A DNA stretch of 64,000 bases from DASYQD01 sp963846495 (GCA_963846495.1 CAWJWP010000017.1:62001-126000), one strand, 5' to 3'. Positions 20,018 through 28,603 are shown, counted from the first letter of the stretch. Numbers and translations: made by a program. The notes: generated from the letters alone by a model not told the origin.

Positions 20018-21214
20018 TCACTCCCCCAACCCCTCTCCCCTCGCCGGGGAGAGGGGCTCGCGAATGACTGGACAGCCAGCAGCAGAGCCAGCGCGAGGAG
20101 GACGCTGAGGATACCCGCCATCGCCGTCGGCGCCAGGCTCAGCCAGAGCGCCGGAGCCTGTGGTCCCGTGGAGACGCGGCCGAGGAACGGCGTCAACGGG
20201 CGGAGCGCGCCCGGCGCTTGCGAAGGGAGGGCGGGCTTCCAGCGCGTCGCGCTGCGGGCGCTCGGCGCGGGGTCCGTCGCCACCGCGGCCTGAGCGCGAG
20301 CGCGAAGCGGCGCGTGCGTATGCCGGCGCGAAGAGCGGCTCCGGCGTGGGCGCGAGGCGCGGCGGCGGCGGCGCGCTGCGCTGCCAGCGCGCGAGGCCGG
20401 CGAGCGCCAGCTCGCGCGCCTGCGCCTCGGCTTCCTCGGCAGTCGGCCGCGCGTCGGGCTGTGTTGCTTGCAGCTGGTCGAGGAGCGCGACGAAGTCGCC
20501 GCTCGTCGCCAAAGGGAGCAGGGCGCGCGCGATGGCGCCGGCAGCCCAGAGGTCGGCGTGAGGACCAGGGCGCGCGGTACGGAGCAGCTCGGGCGCAACC
20601 CAGCGGCGCGGTGCGCGTGCGACGGCCGCTGTCTGCGCTTCTTCGGTGAGGAGTGAGAGGACGCCGCAGCCGACGATGACCACGCGCGGATCGCGCGGGC
20701 AGTCGGCGACGAGACGCTCGGGCGAGGCGCCGGCGAGCCACAGGCTCGAGGGCGAGATCAGCCCGTGCCAGAGCCCGCGCCGGTGCGCGGCGGCGATGCC
20801 GCTCAGCGTCTCGGCGAGCAGCAGCCGGCAGAGCAGCTCGGGCGGCCGCATCCGGCGGTCTTCGCGCAGCAAGGCGTCGGCGCGCCAGACCCCAGGCGCC
20901 GGCAGCGCCAGCGCCGCCGGCTCGGCGCCGCGCGGCGGCTGCCACGCGCGGGGCAGCGCCAGGTGGAGATCGCCGGCGAGCCCGCCCTGCGGTTCGGCGA
21001 CGAGCGCCGCCGCCCGCTCGGCAGCATCGTCGGCAAGTGACGCCGCCGGTAGCACGAGGAGCAGCCAGCGGGCCCCGTTCGGCTGCGGAGCGCCGATCGA
21101 CAGCGCCGCGCCCGCCTCCTCGCCGAGCGGCTCCGCGGGCGGCCGACCGACCGCGCCCTCGGCGTCCTCGGGCGGCAGCACCACCGTCTCCATTACGCCG
21201 CCCTCTCCGGCCAT
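20018..21214 (-). CDS. Probable pseudokinase with C-terminal membrane anchor (C-terminus uncertain)
   Basis: The N-terminal 260 residues have the layout of a bacterial Ser/Thr kinase C-lobe: LSGIAAAHRRGLWHGLISPSSLWLA sits where HRDLKPxN should be, and RRWVAPELLRTARPGPHADLWAAGAIARALL matches the APE/DxW region. The catalytic Asp and the DFG triad are absent (VIVGCGVLSL), so it is likely a pseudokinase. The annotated frame ends at 20018 inside a hairpin repeat. A different frame, entered near 20290-20305, reads ATDPAPSARSATRWKPALPS and then a clear helix (MAGILSVLLALALLLAVQSF, about 20075-20135), so one extra base is suspected there. The gene precedes the active kinase on the same strand and could regulate it. 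Confidence 0.6.
   Translation of the reverse strand: MAGEGGVMETVVLPPEDAEGAVGRPPAEPLGEEAGAALSIGAPQPNGARWLLLVLPAASLADDAAERAAALVAEPQGGLAGDLHLALPRAWQPPRGAEPAALALPAPGVWRADALLREDRRMRPPELLCRLLLAETLSGIAAAHRRGLWHGLISPSSLWLAGASPERLVADCPRDPRVVIVGCGVLSLLTEEAQTAAVARAPRRWVAPELLRTARPGPHADLWAAGAIARALLPLATSGDFVALLDQLQATQPDARPTAEEAEAQARELALAGLARWQRSAPPPPRLAPTPEPLFAPAYARAASRSRSGRGGDGPRAERPQRDALEARPPFASAGRAPPVDAVPRPRLHGTTGSGALAEPGADGDGGYPQRPPRAGSAAGCPVIREPLSPARGEGLGE
20030..20056. repeat. GC-rich hairpin repeat of the CCCCTCTCCCC type
   Basis: An 11-bp perfect inverted repeat (CCCCTCTCCCC at 20030-20040 and its complement at 20046-20056) with a 5-nt loop, between the kinase and pseudokinase genes. It resembles a widespread intergenic element; when read through it yields SPARGEGLGE-like peptide, so the upstream coding sequence probably ends before it. 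The rest of 19862-20017 holds nothing recognisable. Confidence 0.7.
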
Positions 21215-21264
21215 TGCATCCGCCGCGACAGTCGCGCAATATGAATGGCGGTCGGGCCGGGCCG

Positions 21265-21525
21265 ATGAGCAGCACCGGAGACTTCGCCATCCGCGTCGAG
21301 GCCTGCCAGGGGCACCTGGGCGAGGCGACGCCCTGCCGCTTCTTCCTCGGCCCGCGGCAAGTGGACGTCGCCGAGGTCGTCGACCGCTGGCTGGGCGACG
21401 ACCGCCGCTACTTCAAAGTGCGCGGCGACGACGGCGACTTCTACATCCTCCGCCACGAGCCGTTGCTCGACCGCTGGGAGCTGACGCTCTTCGCCACCGC
21501 GGCGTCGCTGCTCGCCATCGGCTGA
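21265..21525 (+). CDS. Small conserved-looking hypothetical protein
   Basis: An 86-residue soluble protein: MSSTGDFAIRVEACQGHL, then CRFFLGPRQVDVAEVVDRWLGDDRRYFKVRGDDG and YILRHEPLLDRWELTLF. The compact, charged sequence looks like a small SH3-like or WYL-like beta fold of the kind often annotated as hypothetical; no family can be named. ATG 21265 is favoured; an in-frame ATG at 21241 would add eight residues. It is divergent from the pseudokinase gene. Confidence 0.65.
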   Translation: MSSTGDFAIRVEACQGHLGEATPCRFFLGPRQVDVAEVVDRWLGDDRRYFKVRGDDGDFYILRHEPLLDRWELTLFATAASLLAIG

Positions 21526-21694
21526 GAGCTGCTCTCGCTCGCTGCGACTGCTGGTCATCGGCGGCGTTCCGGCGGGACCCGACCGACGCGGCCTCATGCA
21601 AGGCGAAGGCCGCGCTGGCGGCTCCTTTCGATGATACGCCCGCGCCGCCCCGCGGGTTGCTCCGGCTCGTCCCTCCGGTTTGCCGCGCCGTGAT

Positions 21695-23269
21695 CTAGGG
21701 GACGGTCAGCTGCGCCACGTTCGAGGGCGCGGAGCGGAAGCTACCGGACAGCGCCACGACGCGGAAGAGATAAACCCCGGAACCTCCGGCCGCGGCGTGC
21801 CGCAGGTACGCGGACTTGGCATTGGGCTCGGCCAGGGCTATCGCGGTGAAGGTGGCGCTCCCCGGCCCCTTCACCTCGATCAGGTACGAGGTCTCGTTGC
21901 GGGCGTTGTCCCTCCACGCCAGTCGCACCGAGGAAGCGTCGAGCTCGGCGACGAGCTTCGTCGGCTTCGCCGGCTTGCGGAAGGGAAACGGGGCCGACAC
22001 GGGCTCTGTCTCACGGAACGCGGCGACGATGGGCATGGTGAGGTTCAGGGTCTGGGCGTTGTCACGCTGGCCGTCGATGCCCGTCGGCTCGCCCTCGATG
22101 CTGACGAGCGGGTTCGAGAACACCTCGTAGGGAAAGCAGTCGCTGCAGGCCGACGGGTAGGCCATCACGGTGCGGAACTTGCCGTCCACCCCATGGGCGA
22201 AGGCGAACGGGAACGCCGGCTCCGATTGCGGCGGGGCGGTCTCGACGTTGTGGTGCGCTCCGAAGAGGTGCCCCGTCTCGTGGATGAAGGTGGGACCGCT
22301 GAAGCAGTGCGCCCCGATGGAGAAGTAGGCCCTGGGGGCCATCTGCGGACCGAGGAGCGAGCGGGACATCACCGCGTCGGCCTGCCCGCAACCATTCTTC
22401 GCCTCCTCGGCGCTGATCACCACCGACACCACGTCGGCGCCACGCTCGTCGCGAAGGGCCTGGACGCGCGGATCCTTCTTGGCGAGGGATATCGCCGACC
22501 CGACGCTGAAGCCAAAGATACCGGGATCCGGGTCGAACTCCTCGACGCCGACGAGAATGGCTCGGCCGTCGATGCCGCTGTTGATCCACGCGCTGTTGAG
22601 GCGGTCGACGTTGTGGAACGCCCGGGCCACGAGCCTCTCTCTTCCGTCGGTTCCCGTGACGCTGAAATCCCGTGCCGCCGCGGGCGTGTAGACGACCAGG
22701 ATGCCGACTTCGCGGCTCTCCTCTTTCGCCGCCGCGACCGGGTCACTGGCGGCGCCGTGCGGCTCGTTCGGCAACTCGAGACCCTCGGCCAGCTCAGCTG
22801 GCCGGTCGCGCCCGACGTCGCATGCGAAGGCGGTCGCCTCCTCGGTGCGTAGCTCCCAGTCGCCAGGAGCTCGTGGCTCGATGAGGTAGGCGCGGCCCTC
22901 GGGTGTCCGCAGCGACCCGACCAGCACGCCACCGTGAACCGACAGCGTGATGCCGGCGTACCCCGGATCGCCGTCGGCGAAGCGACCCCGCCAGACCACG
23001 CCGCCCCAGGCGGTGCGCTCGAACGCGGTGCGGTAGGCGAGCCGGCCCTCGCCCGCGACGAGCTCCAGCGAGAGCTGCTCCGGCCCGGACTCGACGAGAG
23101 CGACGTCGACCCGCACGGCATCCGGTGCGGGCGAGACGGCGAATTCAGCAGACGCGATTTCCCTCGGAGCCTCCTGACGTCGAAACAGGTCCTGCGCAGG
23201 GAGGCTGAACCCGAAGAGCGGCGTAACGACGGCGAGGCAAGCCGCGAAGGCGAGGGTAGCGAAGCGCAT
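21695..23269 (-). CDS. Secreted zinc metalloprotease (reprolysin/M12-like) with FN3-like tail
   Basis: A 524-residue exported protease. Signal peptide MRFATLAFAACLAVVTPLFGFS is followed by a propeptide-like region, then a metalloprotease domain starting VGILVVYTPAAARDF. The zinc motif HETGHLFGAHH begins at His330 and the Met-turn is VMAYPSACSDC. Cys pairs in NGCGQADAV and GAHCFSG suggest disulfides outside the cytoplasm. The last 95 residues (PTKLVAELDASSVRLAWRDNARNETSYLIEVKG) are a fibronectin-III-like domain. The gene is divergent from the CDC48 ATPase. A start at 23269 was chosen for the signal peptide; longer frames upstream are shadows of the ATPase gene. Confidence 0.88.
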   Translation of the reverse strand: MRFATLAFAACLAVVTPLFGFSLPAQDLFRRQEAPREIASAEFAVSPAPDAVRVDVALVESGPEQLSLELVAGEGRLAYRTAFERTAWGGVVWRGRFADGDPGYAGITLSVHGGVLVGSLRTPEGRAYLIEPRAPGDWELRTEEATAFACDVGRDRPAELAEGLELPNEPHGAASDPVAAAKEESREVGILVVYTPAAARDFSVTGTDGRERLVARAFHNVDRLNSAWINSGIDGRAILVGVEEFDPDPGIFGFSVGSAISLAKKDPRVQALRDERGADVVSVVISAEEAKNGCGQADAVMSRSLLGPQMAPRAYFSIGAHCFSGPTFIHETGHLFGAHHNVETAPPQSEPAFPFAFAHGVDGKFRTVMAYPSACSDCFPYEVFSNPLVSIEGEPTGIDGQRDNAQTLNLTMPIVAAFRETEPVSAPFPFRKPAKPTKLVAELDASSVRLAWRDNARNETSYLIEVKGPGSATFTAIALAEPNAKSAYLRHAAAGGSGVYLFRVVALSGSFRSAPSNVAQLTVP

Positions 23270-23407
23270 GCGACCCCTCCGATAGGTTGGAGTCCGTTTG
23301 GCGCGTCGGGTCCGTTGCCCGTTGGAGCGACCGGCAGCCACCAATCCTTCGCGGCCGCGGGCATGGAACCCTCCTTGCACGCACGGCGGCGCGGAGGGAC
23401 GACCCAG

Positions 23408-25825
23408 ATGGCAGACGACGGACCGAAGGGGATCCGGCTGCAGGTGGCGGCCGCCAAGCCGCAGGACGTCGGCAAAGGGACGGCGCGGCTCGCCATCAAG
23501 AGCCTCAAGGTCAAGGAAGGAGACGTCGTCGAGCTGGTGGGAAAGCGCACGACGGCGGCGATCGCGCTGCGCCCCTACCCCGACGACGAGGGGCTCGACA
23601 TCGTGCGCCTCGACGGCCTGCAGCGCGCCAACGCCGACGTCTCGATCGGCGACCACGTCGAGATCCGCCCGGCAGACGCCAAGCCGGCGCGGCGGGTGGT
23701 GCTCGCGCCGGCGCAGCGGAACCTCCGCCTCTCCGGCTCCGGCGAGGCGCTGCGCAAGACCCTCTTCGGCCGGCCGCTGCTCGCCGGCGACATCGTCTCC
23801 ACCTCGGTCTACCAGCGCTCCCCCACCGGCGGCGAGCGCACCCAGGTGCCAGAGGACATCTTCCGCGCCTTCTTCGCCCAGCCTGCCTTCGCCCTGCAGG
23901 AGATCCGGCTGCGCGTCGTCTCGGTGACGCCGCGCGGCATCGTCCGCGTCGCCGACGACACCGACATCGAGCTGCTGCCCGAGTACGTCGAGATCGAGGA
24001 GGCGCGGCGCGCGGAGGTCACCTACGACGACATCGGCGGCATCGGCGACACCATCACCCAGGTGCGCGAGATGATCGAGCTGCCGCTCAAGCACCCCGAG
24101 CTGTTCCAGCGGCTCGGCATCGACCCGCCCAAGGGGGTGCTGCTGCACGGGCCGCCGGGGACCGGCAAGACGCTGCTCGCCAAGGCGGTGGCGTCCGAGG
24201 CCGACGCGCACTTCTTCCACATCGCCGGCCCCGAGATCATGGGCCGCTTCTACGGCGAGAGCGAGCAGCGGCTGCGCGAGGTCTTCCAGCAAGCGCGCCA
24301 GCAGGCGCCGTCGATCATCTTCATCGACGAGCTCGACTCCATCGCCCCCAAGCGCGAGGAGGCCAAGGGAGAAGTCGAGCGCCGCGTCGTCGCCCAGCTG
24401 CTGACGCTGATGGACGGCATGGAGTCGCGGCAGAACGTCGTCATCATCGGCGCCACCAACCGCGTCAACGCCATCGACGAGGCGCTGCGGCGGCCGGGCC
24501 GCTTCGACCGCGAGATCGTCATCGGCGTGCCCGATCAGAGCGGGCGGCTGGAGATCCTCTCCATCCACACCCGCGGCATGCCGCTCGCCGACGACGTCGA
24601 CATGACCGAGATCGCGCGCATGACCTACGGCTTCGTCGGCGCCGACCTCTCCGCGCTGGCGCGCGAAGCGGCGATCGAGGCGCTGCGGCGCAAGCTGCCC
24701 GAGATCGACCTCGAAGCCAAGGAGATCCCCAACGAGGTGCTCGAGGGCCTGCGGGTGATGCGCGACGACTTCACCGGCGCGTTGAAACGCATCCACCCTT
24801 CGGCGCTGCGCGAGATCATGATCCAGGTTCCCGACGTGGGTTGGAACGACGTCGGCGGCCTCGACGAGGCCAAGCGCGCGCTGCGCGAGGGGATCGAGCT
24901 GCCGCTGCGCCACCCCGACGCGTTCCGGCGGTTGGGCATCCGGCCGGCGAAGGGCTTCCTGCTCTTCGGCCCGCCCGGCACCGGCAAGACGCTGCTCGCC
25001 AAGGCGGTGGCGCGCGAGGCGGAGGCGAACTTCCTCGCCGCCAAGTCGGCGGATCTGCTGTCGAAGTGGTACGGCGAGTCCGAGCAGCAGGTGTCGCGAC
25101 TCTTCCAGCGCGCGCGACAGGTGGCGCCTGCCGTCATCTTCATCGACGAGATCGACTCGCTGGCGCCGGCACGCGGCGGCGGCCTGGGCGAGCCGGCGGT
25201 GACCGAGCGCGTCGTCAACACCATCCTCGCGGAGATGGACGGGCTCGAGGAGCTGCAAGGGGTCGTCGTCGTCGCCGCCACCAACCGGCCGACGCTGCTC
25301 GACCCGGCGCTGCTGCGGCCGGGCCGCCTCGACGACCTCATCTACGTGCCGGTCCCCGACCGCGAGGCGCGGCTCAAGATCCTCCACATCCATACCAGTG
25401 AGATGCCGCTCGCCGAGGACGTGAAGCTGGAGGTCCTCGCCGACCGCACGCAGGGCTACACCGGCGCCGACCTCGAGGATCTGGTGCGGCGCGCCGGCCT
25501 GCACACGCTGCGCGAGAGCCTGCAGAGCGAGCGGGTGCCGATGCGTTTGTTCGAGAGTGGCGCTAGCCGAGACGCGGCCGTCGGTCACGCCGGAGATGGA
25601 GGAGGAGTACCGCCGGCTGGTCGACAGCCTCAAGCGCGAGAACCCGCGCGGGCGGATCGGATTTGCTGCCCTCGAGGATGCGGCGAGCGCGATGCGGCCG
25701 GCGGGCTGCGGCGACGCCGGCGACGGCGCCGGTGCCCAGGGCAACCGGCGCGGCCGGCTCAGCCGCAGCAGCCGCCGCAGCAACCGCCGGCCTCGCCTAC
25801 GCCACCGCTGGCGCGGAAGGGCTGA
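23408..25825 (+). CDS. CDC48/VCP-like AAA+ ATPase with two AAA modules; C-terminal tail frameshifted
   Basis: An archaeal/eukaryotic-type unfoldase found in some bacteria. A double-psi barrel N-domain (LQVAAAKPQDVGKGTARLA to about residue 190) precedes D1, with Walker A GPPGTGKT (about 247-254), Walker B IIFIDELDS, and RRPGRFDRE. D2 has GPPGTGKT (about 522-529), VIFIDEIDS and LRPGRLDD. Both modules keep sensor and arginine-finger regions, so it should be active. Near 25550 the frame slips by an extra base: VALAETRPSVTPEMEEEYRRLVDSLKREN continues in the next frame to about 25680. A later return to the original frame gives a Pro/Gln-rich end (PQQPPASPTPPLARKG). Its role is probably ATP-driven protein disassembly with an unknown partner. 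Confidence 0.9.
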   Translation: MADDGPKGIRLQVAAAKPQDVGKGTARLAIKSLKVKEGDVVELVGKRTTAAIALRPYPDDEGLDIVRLDGLQRANADVSIGDHVEIRPADAKPARRVVLAPAQRNLRLSGSGEALRKTLFGRPLLAGDIVSTSVYQRSPTGGERTQVPEDIFRAFFAQPAFALQEIRLRVVSVTPRGIVRVADDTDIELLPEYVEIEEARRAEVTYDDIGGIGDTITQVREMIELPLKHPELFQRLGIDPPKGVLLHGPPGTGKTLLAKAVASEADAHFFHIAGPEIMGRFYGESEQRLREVFQQARQQAPSIIFIDELDSIAPKREEAKGEVERRVVAQLLTLMDGMESRQNVVIIGATNRVNAIDEALRRPGRFDREIVIGVPDQSGRLEILSIHTRGMPLADDVDMTEIARMTYGFVGADLSALAREAAIEALRRKLPEIDLEAKEIPNEVLEGLRVMRDDFTGALKRIHPSALREIMIQVPDVGWNDVGGLDEAKRALREGIELPLRHPDAFRRLGIRPAKGFLLFGPPGTGKTLLAKAVAREAEANFLAAKSADLLSKWYGESEQQVSRLFQRARQVAPAVIFIDEIDSLAPARGGGLGEPAVTERVVNTILAEMDGLEELQGVVVVAATNRPTLLDPALLRPGRLDDLIYVPVPDREARLKILHIHTSEMPLAEDVKLEVLADRTQGYTGADLEDLVRRAGLHTLRESLQSERVPMRLFESGASRDAAVGHAGDGGGVPPAGRQPQAREPARADRICCPRGCGERDAAGGLRRRRRRRRCPGQPARPAQPQQPPQQPPASPTPPLARKG

Positions 25826-25830
25826 TCGGC

Positions 25831-25913
25831 ATCGAGATCGCTTCGTCGCTTCGCTCCTCGCGATGACTTTGGACTCGTCATCGCGAGGAGCGAAGCGACG
25901 AAGCGATCTCGAT
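25831..25913. repeat. REP/BIME-like element: perfect 37-bp inverted repeat
   Basis: 25831-25867 and 25877-25913 are perfect reverse complements (the second starts GTCATCGCGAGGAGCGAAGC) with a 9-nt loop. The element lies between the convergent CDC48 and DUF2071 genes, where it could also act as a bidirectional transcription stop. It is the best-preserved copy of the family. Confidence 0.92.
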
Positions 25914-25921
25914 GCCGAACG

Positions 25922-26671
25922 CTACTCGGCCTGCTCGACCCGCTCCGGTGCCCACGCCACCACTTCGAGGTGGCGCGAGAACCAGCGCAGCGGCTCGCGG
26001 TCGGGCAGGTCGAAGCCGAGCGGCCGCGTCATGGTGTCGACCGTGACCTCGGCGGCCGCTTCGACGACCGGCCAGGGCGCGTGGTGGATCTCACCGCGGT
26101 AGAGGTGGCCCTCGTCGTCGGCGGCGTAGAGGCAGTAGCGGTTGACGAGGAAGTCGCCGAGCGTGCCCCGCAACGTGTCGACCGGCTTCTCGAGCGGCCA
26201 GTAGTTGGCGCGGTACTCGGCATCGCCGTCGGGCGCGTTGCGCCGCCGCGAGCGGTAGGCCACCGCCTCGCCGGCGCGCTCGCAGCTCATCTCGGCCCAC
26301 TGGTAGTTGAGGTGAAAGAGCCGGCGCGCCGTCGCCACCGCCACCGGCTGGTCGGCGTCGAGGCTGAAGAACCACACTCCCGGCTTGCCGCCGGCGCGCA
26401 CGTAAGTGCGCACGTTGAGCTCGGGGAAGTCGGAGAGCCAAGGCAGCGCCGGCGTGATGCGCACCCGCACGCCGGTCATCTGGAACGGCACGACGCCGAG
26501 CCACGCCGAGCCGTCGAACGTCTCGAGCTCGAGCCCGGCGGGGATCAGCGGCCGCAGCAGCGCGGGGTCGACGCGCCAGTGCTCGAAGAGCAGGTCGTCC
26601 CAGACCATGCGCAGCACCCACGGTGAGGTGGGTGGCGGGTATGGGCGGTGCGGGCCGTCGGCGACTTCCAT
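25922..26671 (-). CDS. DUF2071 (YqjF-like) family protein
   Basis: A 249-residue soluble protein with the DUF2071 signature: MVWDDLLFEHWRVDPALLRPLIPAGLELETFDGSAWLGVVPF near the N-terminus, ELNVRTYVR in the middle, and GVWFFSLDADQPVAV. The fold is acetoacetate-decarboxylase-like in related families; the catalytic function of DUF2071 is unknown. It is convergent with the CDC48 gene across a REP-like palindrome. Confidence 0.87.
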   Translation of the reverse strand: MEVADGPHRPYPPPTSPWVLRMVWDDLLFEHWRVDPALLRPLIPAGLELETFDGSAWLGVVPFQMTGVRVRITPALPWLSDFPELNVRTYVRAGGKPGVWFFSLDADQPVAVATARRLFHLNYQWAEMSCERAGEAVAYRSRRRNAPDGDAEYRANYWPLEKPVDTLRGTLGDFLVNRYCLYAADDEGHLYRGEIHHAPWPVVEAAAEVTVDTMTRPLGFDLPDREPLRWFSRHLEVVAWAPERVEQAE

Positions 26672-26740
26672 GGCGCGCGCAGTGCAAGAGGCTTACCGGC
26701 GGCAGCGCGCTCTCGGACCGTCAGCGCGCTTGGCGGACGG

Positions 26741-26908
26741 TCAGCGCGTGTGCGTCGCGCTCTCGATCGGTGGCAGCGAGCGCAGGAACGCGTAAACCGC
26801 GTTCAGGTCCTCGCGGCTCATCTGCCGCGCCACGAACACCGCCGTGAGGAGCAGGCTCCAGACGGCGAGCAGCATCGTGCGTCCCAGCGGCCGGCGAGGC
26901 TGAGTCAT
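26741..26908 (-). CDS. Small membrane protein with cytochrome-c-like C-terminal motif
   Basis: A 55-residue frame from ATG 26908 to TGA 26741-26743. It has an N-terminal transmembrane helix (TMLLAVWSLLLTAVFVARQ) followed by MSREDLNAVYAFLRSLPPI. That second part matches the usual C-terminal helix of class I c-type cytochromes ('DLxAxYxYLRSLPP'), but no CxxCH heme site is present. It is either a stand-alone small protein or the remnant of a cytochrome gene. It precedes DUF2071 on the same strand. Confidence 0.5.
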   Translation of the reverse strand: MTQPRRPLGRTMLLAVWSLLLTAVFVARQMSREDLNAVYAFLRSLPPIESATHTR

Positions 26909-26971
26909 CGGTCGGCCCTCCGCGCTGCTTCACGTTTTGTGCGGGCGGAGCCTAACAGAACCCGCTTCCCC

Positions 26972-27006
26972 AAAAGCAACGAGGGCGGGGTGTTGCCCCC
27001 GCCCTC
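26972..27006 (-). terminator. Rho-independent terminator
   Basis: A perfect 10-bp stem (GAGGGCGGGG at 26981-26990, complement at 26997-27006) with a 6-nt loop. On the minus strand it is followed by TTGCTTTTG. It terminates the gene ending at 27050. Confidence 0.8.
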
Positions 27007-27049
27007 GGCAATCGATCAACGCCGCGCCGGTGACGCGGCAGTCAGGGCA

Positions 27050-27868
27050 TCAATACGGGTACGGCCGCGTGTCGCGACCCGTGCGCGGCAACTGGTTGCC
27101 GTACTCGTCGTAGTTGTAGTCGTAGCGGTCGTAGCCGTAGCTCATGTTGGCGGGGTTCTGACCGCCGAAGACGCGGCTGGCGAAGTAGCGCTTGTCGAGG
27201 CGCCCCATGGCCGCCGAGAAGACGCGGAAGAGGTTGTCCAGCCGCGCGTCGGGCTCGAGGGCGCTGAAGCGCTGCTGGGTGACGTAGAAGGCGTCGACGA
27301 GCTCGCCGTAAGCGGCGCCGACGATGTTGCTGCGGTTGTTGCTCGGCTGCGCCACGCGGGCGAAGTACTGCGCCCGCTCGTTGAGACGGCGCACGGCGTC
27401 GATTGCCGCGCGGTCCTGATAGCGCGAGCGGCGGACGGCCTCGCGCTCGAGCGACGCCGCGGTCAGCGACAGGTTGCGGGCGGCCGTGGTCAGCGCCTCC
27501 GAGCGGCCGCGGTTGTCGCTCCAGTTCCAGCGGCTGGGCGCGGTGATGCGGCCGACGCGGCTGTTGCCGTAGCGGTTGTCGTACGGATGCCACTGGCCAT
27601 TGCTGTCGTAGTAGCCGCCGCTGCGGGTGTCGGTCCGGGTGTCATACGGGTGCCACTGACCGTTGCGGTCGTAGTAGCCACCCTGCTGGTTGTCGTACGG
27701 GTGCCACTGGCCGTTGCGGTCGTAGTACCCGGTGGCGTCGCTACGCTCCTCGTTGGGATGCCAGACGCCGTTGCGGTCGTAATAGCCGTCGCTGCGCGTC
27801 TGCTGGGCGGAGGCAAACGGAGCCAGCGCCAGCAGGGCGAGCAGCACGATGAAGGTGATCTTTCGCAT
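27050..27868 (-). CDS. Secreted protein with four YYDRNGQWHPYD repeats
   Basis: A 272-residue exported protein: signal peptide MRKITFIVLLALLALAPFASA, then four tandem units of GYYDRNGQWHPYD (residues about 27-95) like a wrapped, aromatic and charged repeat. An alpha-helical domain follows (RSEALTTAARNLSLTAASLEREAV to LDNLFRVFSAAMGRLDKRYFASRVFGG) and a Tyr/Asp-rich tail YGYDRYDYNYDEYGNQLPRTGRD. The helical part resembles the product of the neighbouring gene at 27900. No known family is recognised. It is probably periplasmic or surface attached. Confidence 0.75.
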   Translation of the reverse strand: MRKITFIVLLALLALAPFASAQQTRSDGYYDRNGVWHPNEERSDATGYYDRNGQWHPYDNQQGGYYDRNGQWHPYDTRTDTRSGGYYDSNGQWHPYDNRYGNSRVGRITAPSRWNWSDNRGRSEALTTAARNLSLTAASLEREAVRRSRYQDRAAIDAVRRLNERAQYFARVAQPSNNRSNIVGAAYGELVDAFYVTQQRFSALEPDARLDNLFRVFSAAMGRLDKRYFASRVFGGQNPANMSYGYDRYDYNYDEYGNQLPRTGRDTRPYPY

Positions 27869-27899
27869 GGCGAATCTCCTATCTACTCAAGGTCAAGGC

Positions 27900-28334
27900 T
27901 CAGCCGTTCCAGCCGTGCGGTCCGGACCAGAAGCCGGAGCCGCCGAAGCGGCGGTCGAGCCGGTTCATCAAGGCGTGGATGCGCAGCAGCTCGTGCCGCA
28001 GCGCGCGGGAATCACTGTCCGAGAGCAGGTCGCGGGTGGCGACGAAGCCGTCGATGACCTCGGCCCACGCGACCTGGGCCTGGATGCTGGAGGCGAAGTC
28101 GGCCTCGAGCTGGAAGCGGAAGTCACGCACGAGGGCGGCGAAGCCCTCGACGGTCTCCGCGGCTTGCGTGCTCAGTGCGCCGGCCTTTGCCTGGTCCTGC
28201 GCCGTCGCGGCCATATGCAGCGCCGCGAGGTCGAGCTGGCGGGTGGCCGTCATCGCCGGACCCTCGGCGGCCTGCGCCGAGCCCACGGCCACGAGAGCGA
28301 GCAGCACGATCAGCGACAGTACGGTTCGTTTCAT
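27900..28334 (-). CDS. Small secreted helical protein related to its neighbour
   Basis: A 144-residue protein with signal peptide MKRTVLSLIVLLALVAVGSAQA and a purely helical body. Its last 60 residues (QAQVAWAEVIDGFVATRDLLSDSDSRALRHELLRIHALMNRLDRRFGGSGFW) align by eye with the helical end of the protein at 27050-27868 (VGAAYGELVDAFYVTQQRFSAL...LDNLFRVFSAAMGRLDKRYF). This suggests duplication and divergence. ATG 28334 was chosen for the signal peptide and a nearby AGGAG on the minus strand. The function is unknown. Confidence 0.78.
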   Translation of the reverse strand: MKRTVLSLIVLLALVAVGSAQAAEGPAMTATRQLDLAALHMAATAQDQAKAGALSTQAAETVEGFAALVRDFRFQLEADFASSIQAQVAWAEVIDGFVATRDLLSDSDSRALRHELLRIHALMNRLDRRFGGSGFWSGPHGWNG

Positions 28335-28504
28335 GGTCACAGCTCCTTTGCCACGGGAGCGTTGAGCAACCCAGGTGCCACCGATCATCCCTATGAAGAA
28401 TCAATCACTTACCCGCTGTCGAGCGACCTCGCCTCAGCCTTCGACCGTCCTCGCTGGAGGACGTCTGCAGGGGTTCCCAACCACGCGGAGCGTTTGCTAC
28501 CATC

Positions 28505-28603
28505 CCCGCCCGCATCAGGAGCGGCCCGCGCAGCGGGTCCGGCAACCTGGGACGGACAGCCCAAGGTGCCCCACCGTCGCCGGTGAATGTGGCCGTCGGG
28601 TTT
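28505..28603 (+). promoter_or_regulatory. SAM-binding riboswitch (SAM-I/SAM-IV clan)
   Basis: This lies 140 bp upstream of metK. It contains the core elements of the SAM-I/IV clan in order: ATCAGGAG, a GC-rich hairpin (GGCCCGC-GCA-GCGGGTC), the conserved CCGGCAACC, a second hairpin TGGG-N8-CCCA, AAGGTGCC, then a CACC...GGTG stem and GGTGAATGTGGCC. The 3' part resembles SAM-IV more than SAM-I. S-adenosylmethionine would repress its own synthase gene through it. Covariance-model scoring was not possible here. Confidence 0.7.

Noticed and set aside
27036..27868. The four tandem YYDRNGQWHPYD coding repeats as a possible CRISPR array
   Set aside because: Repeats are in frame, adjacent without unique spacers, and lie inside a signal-peptide protein.
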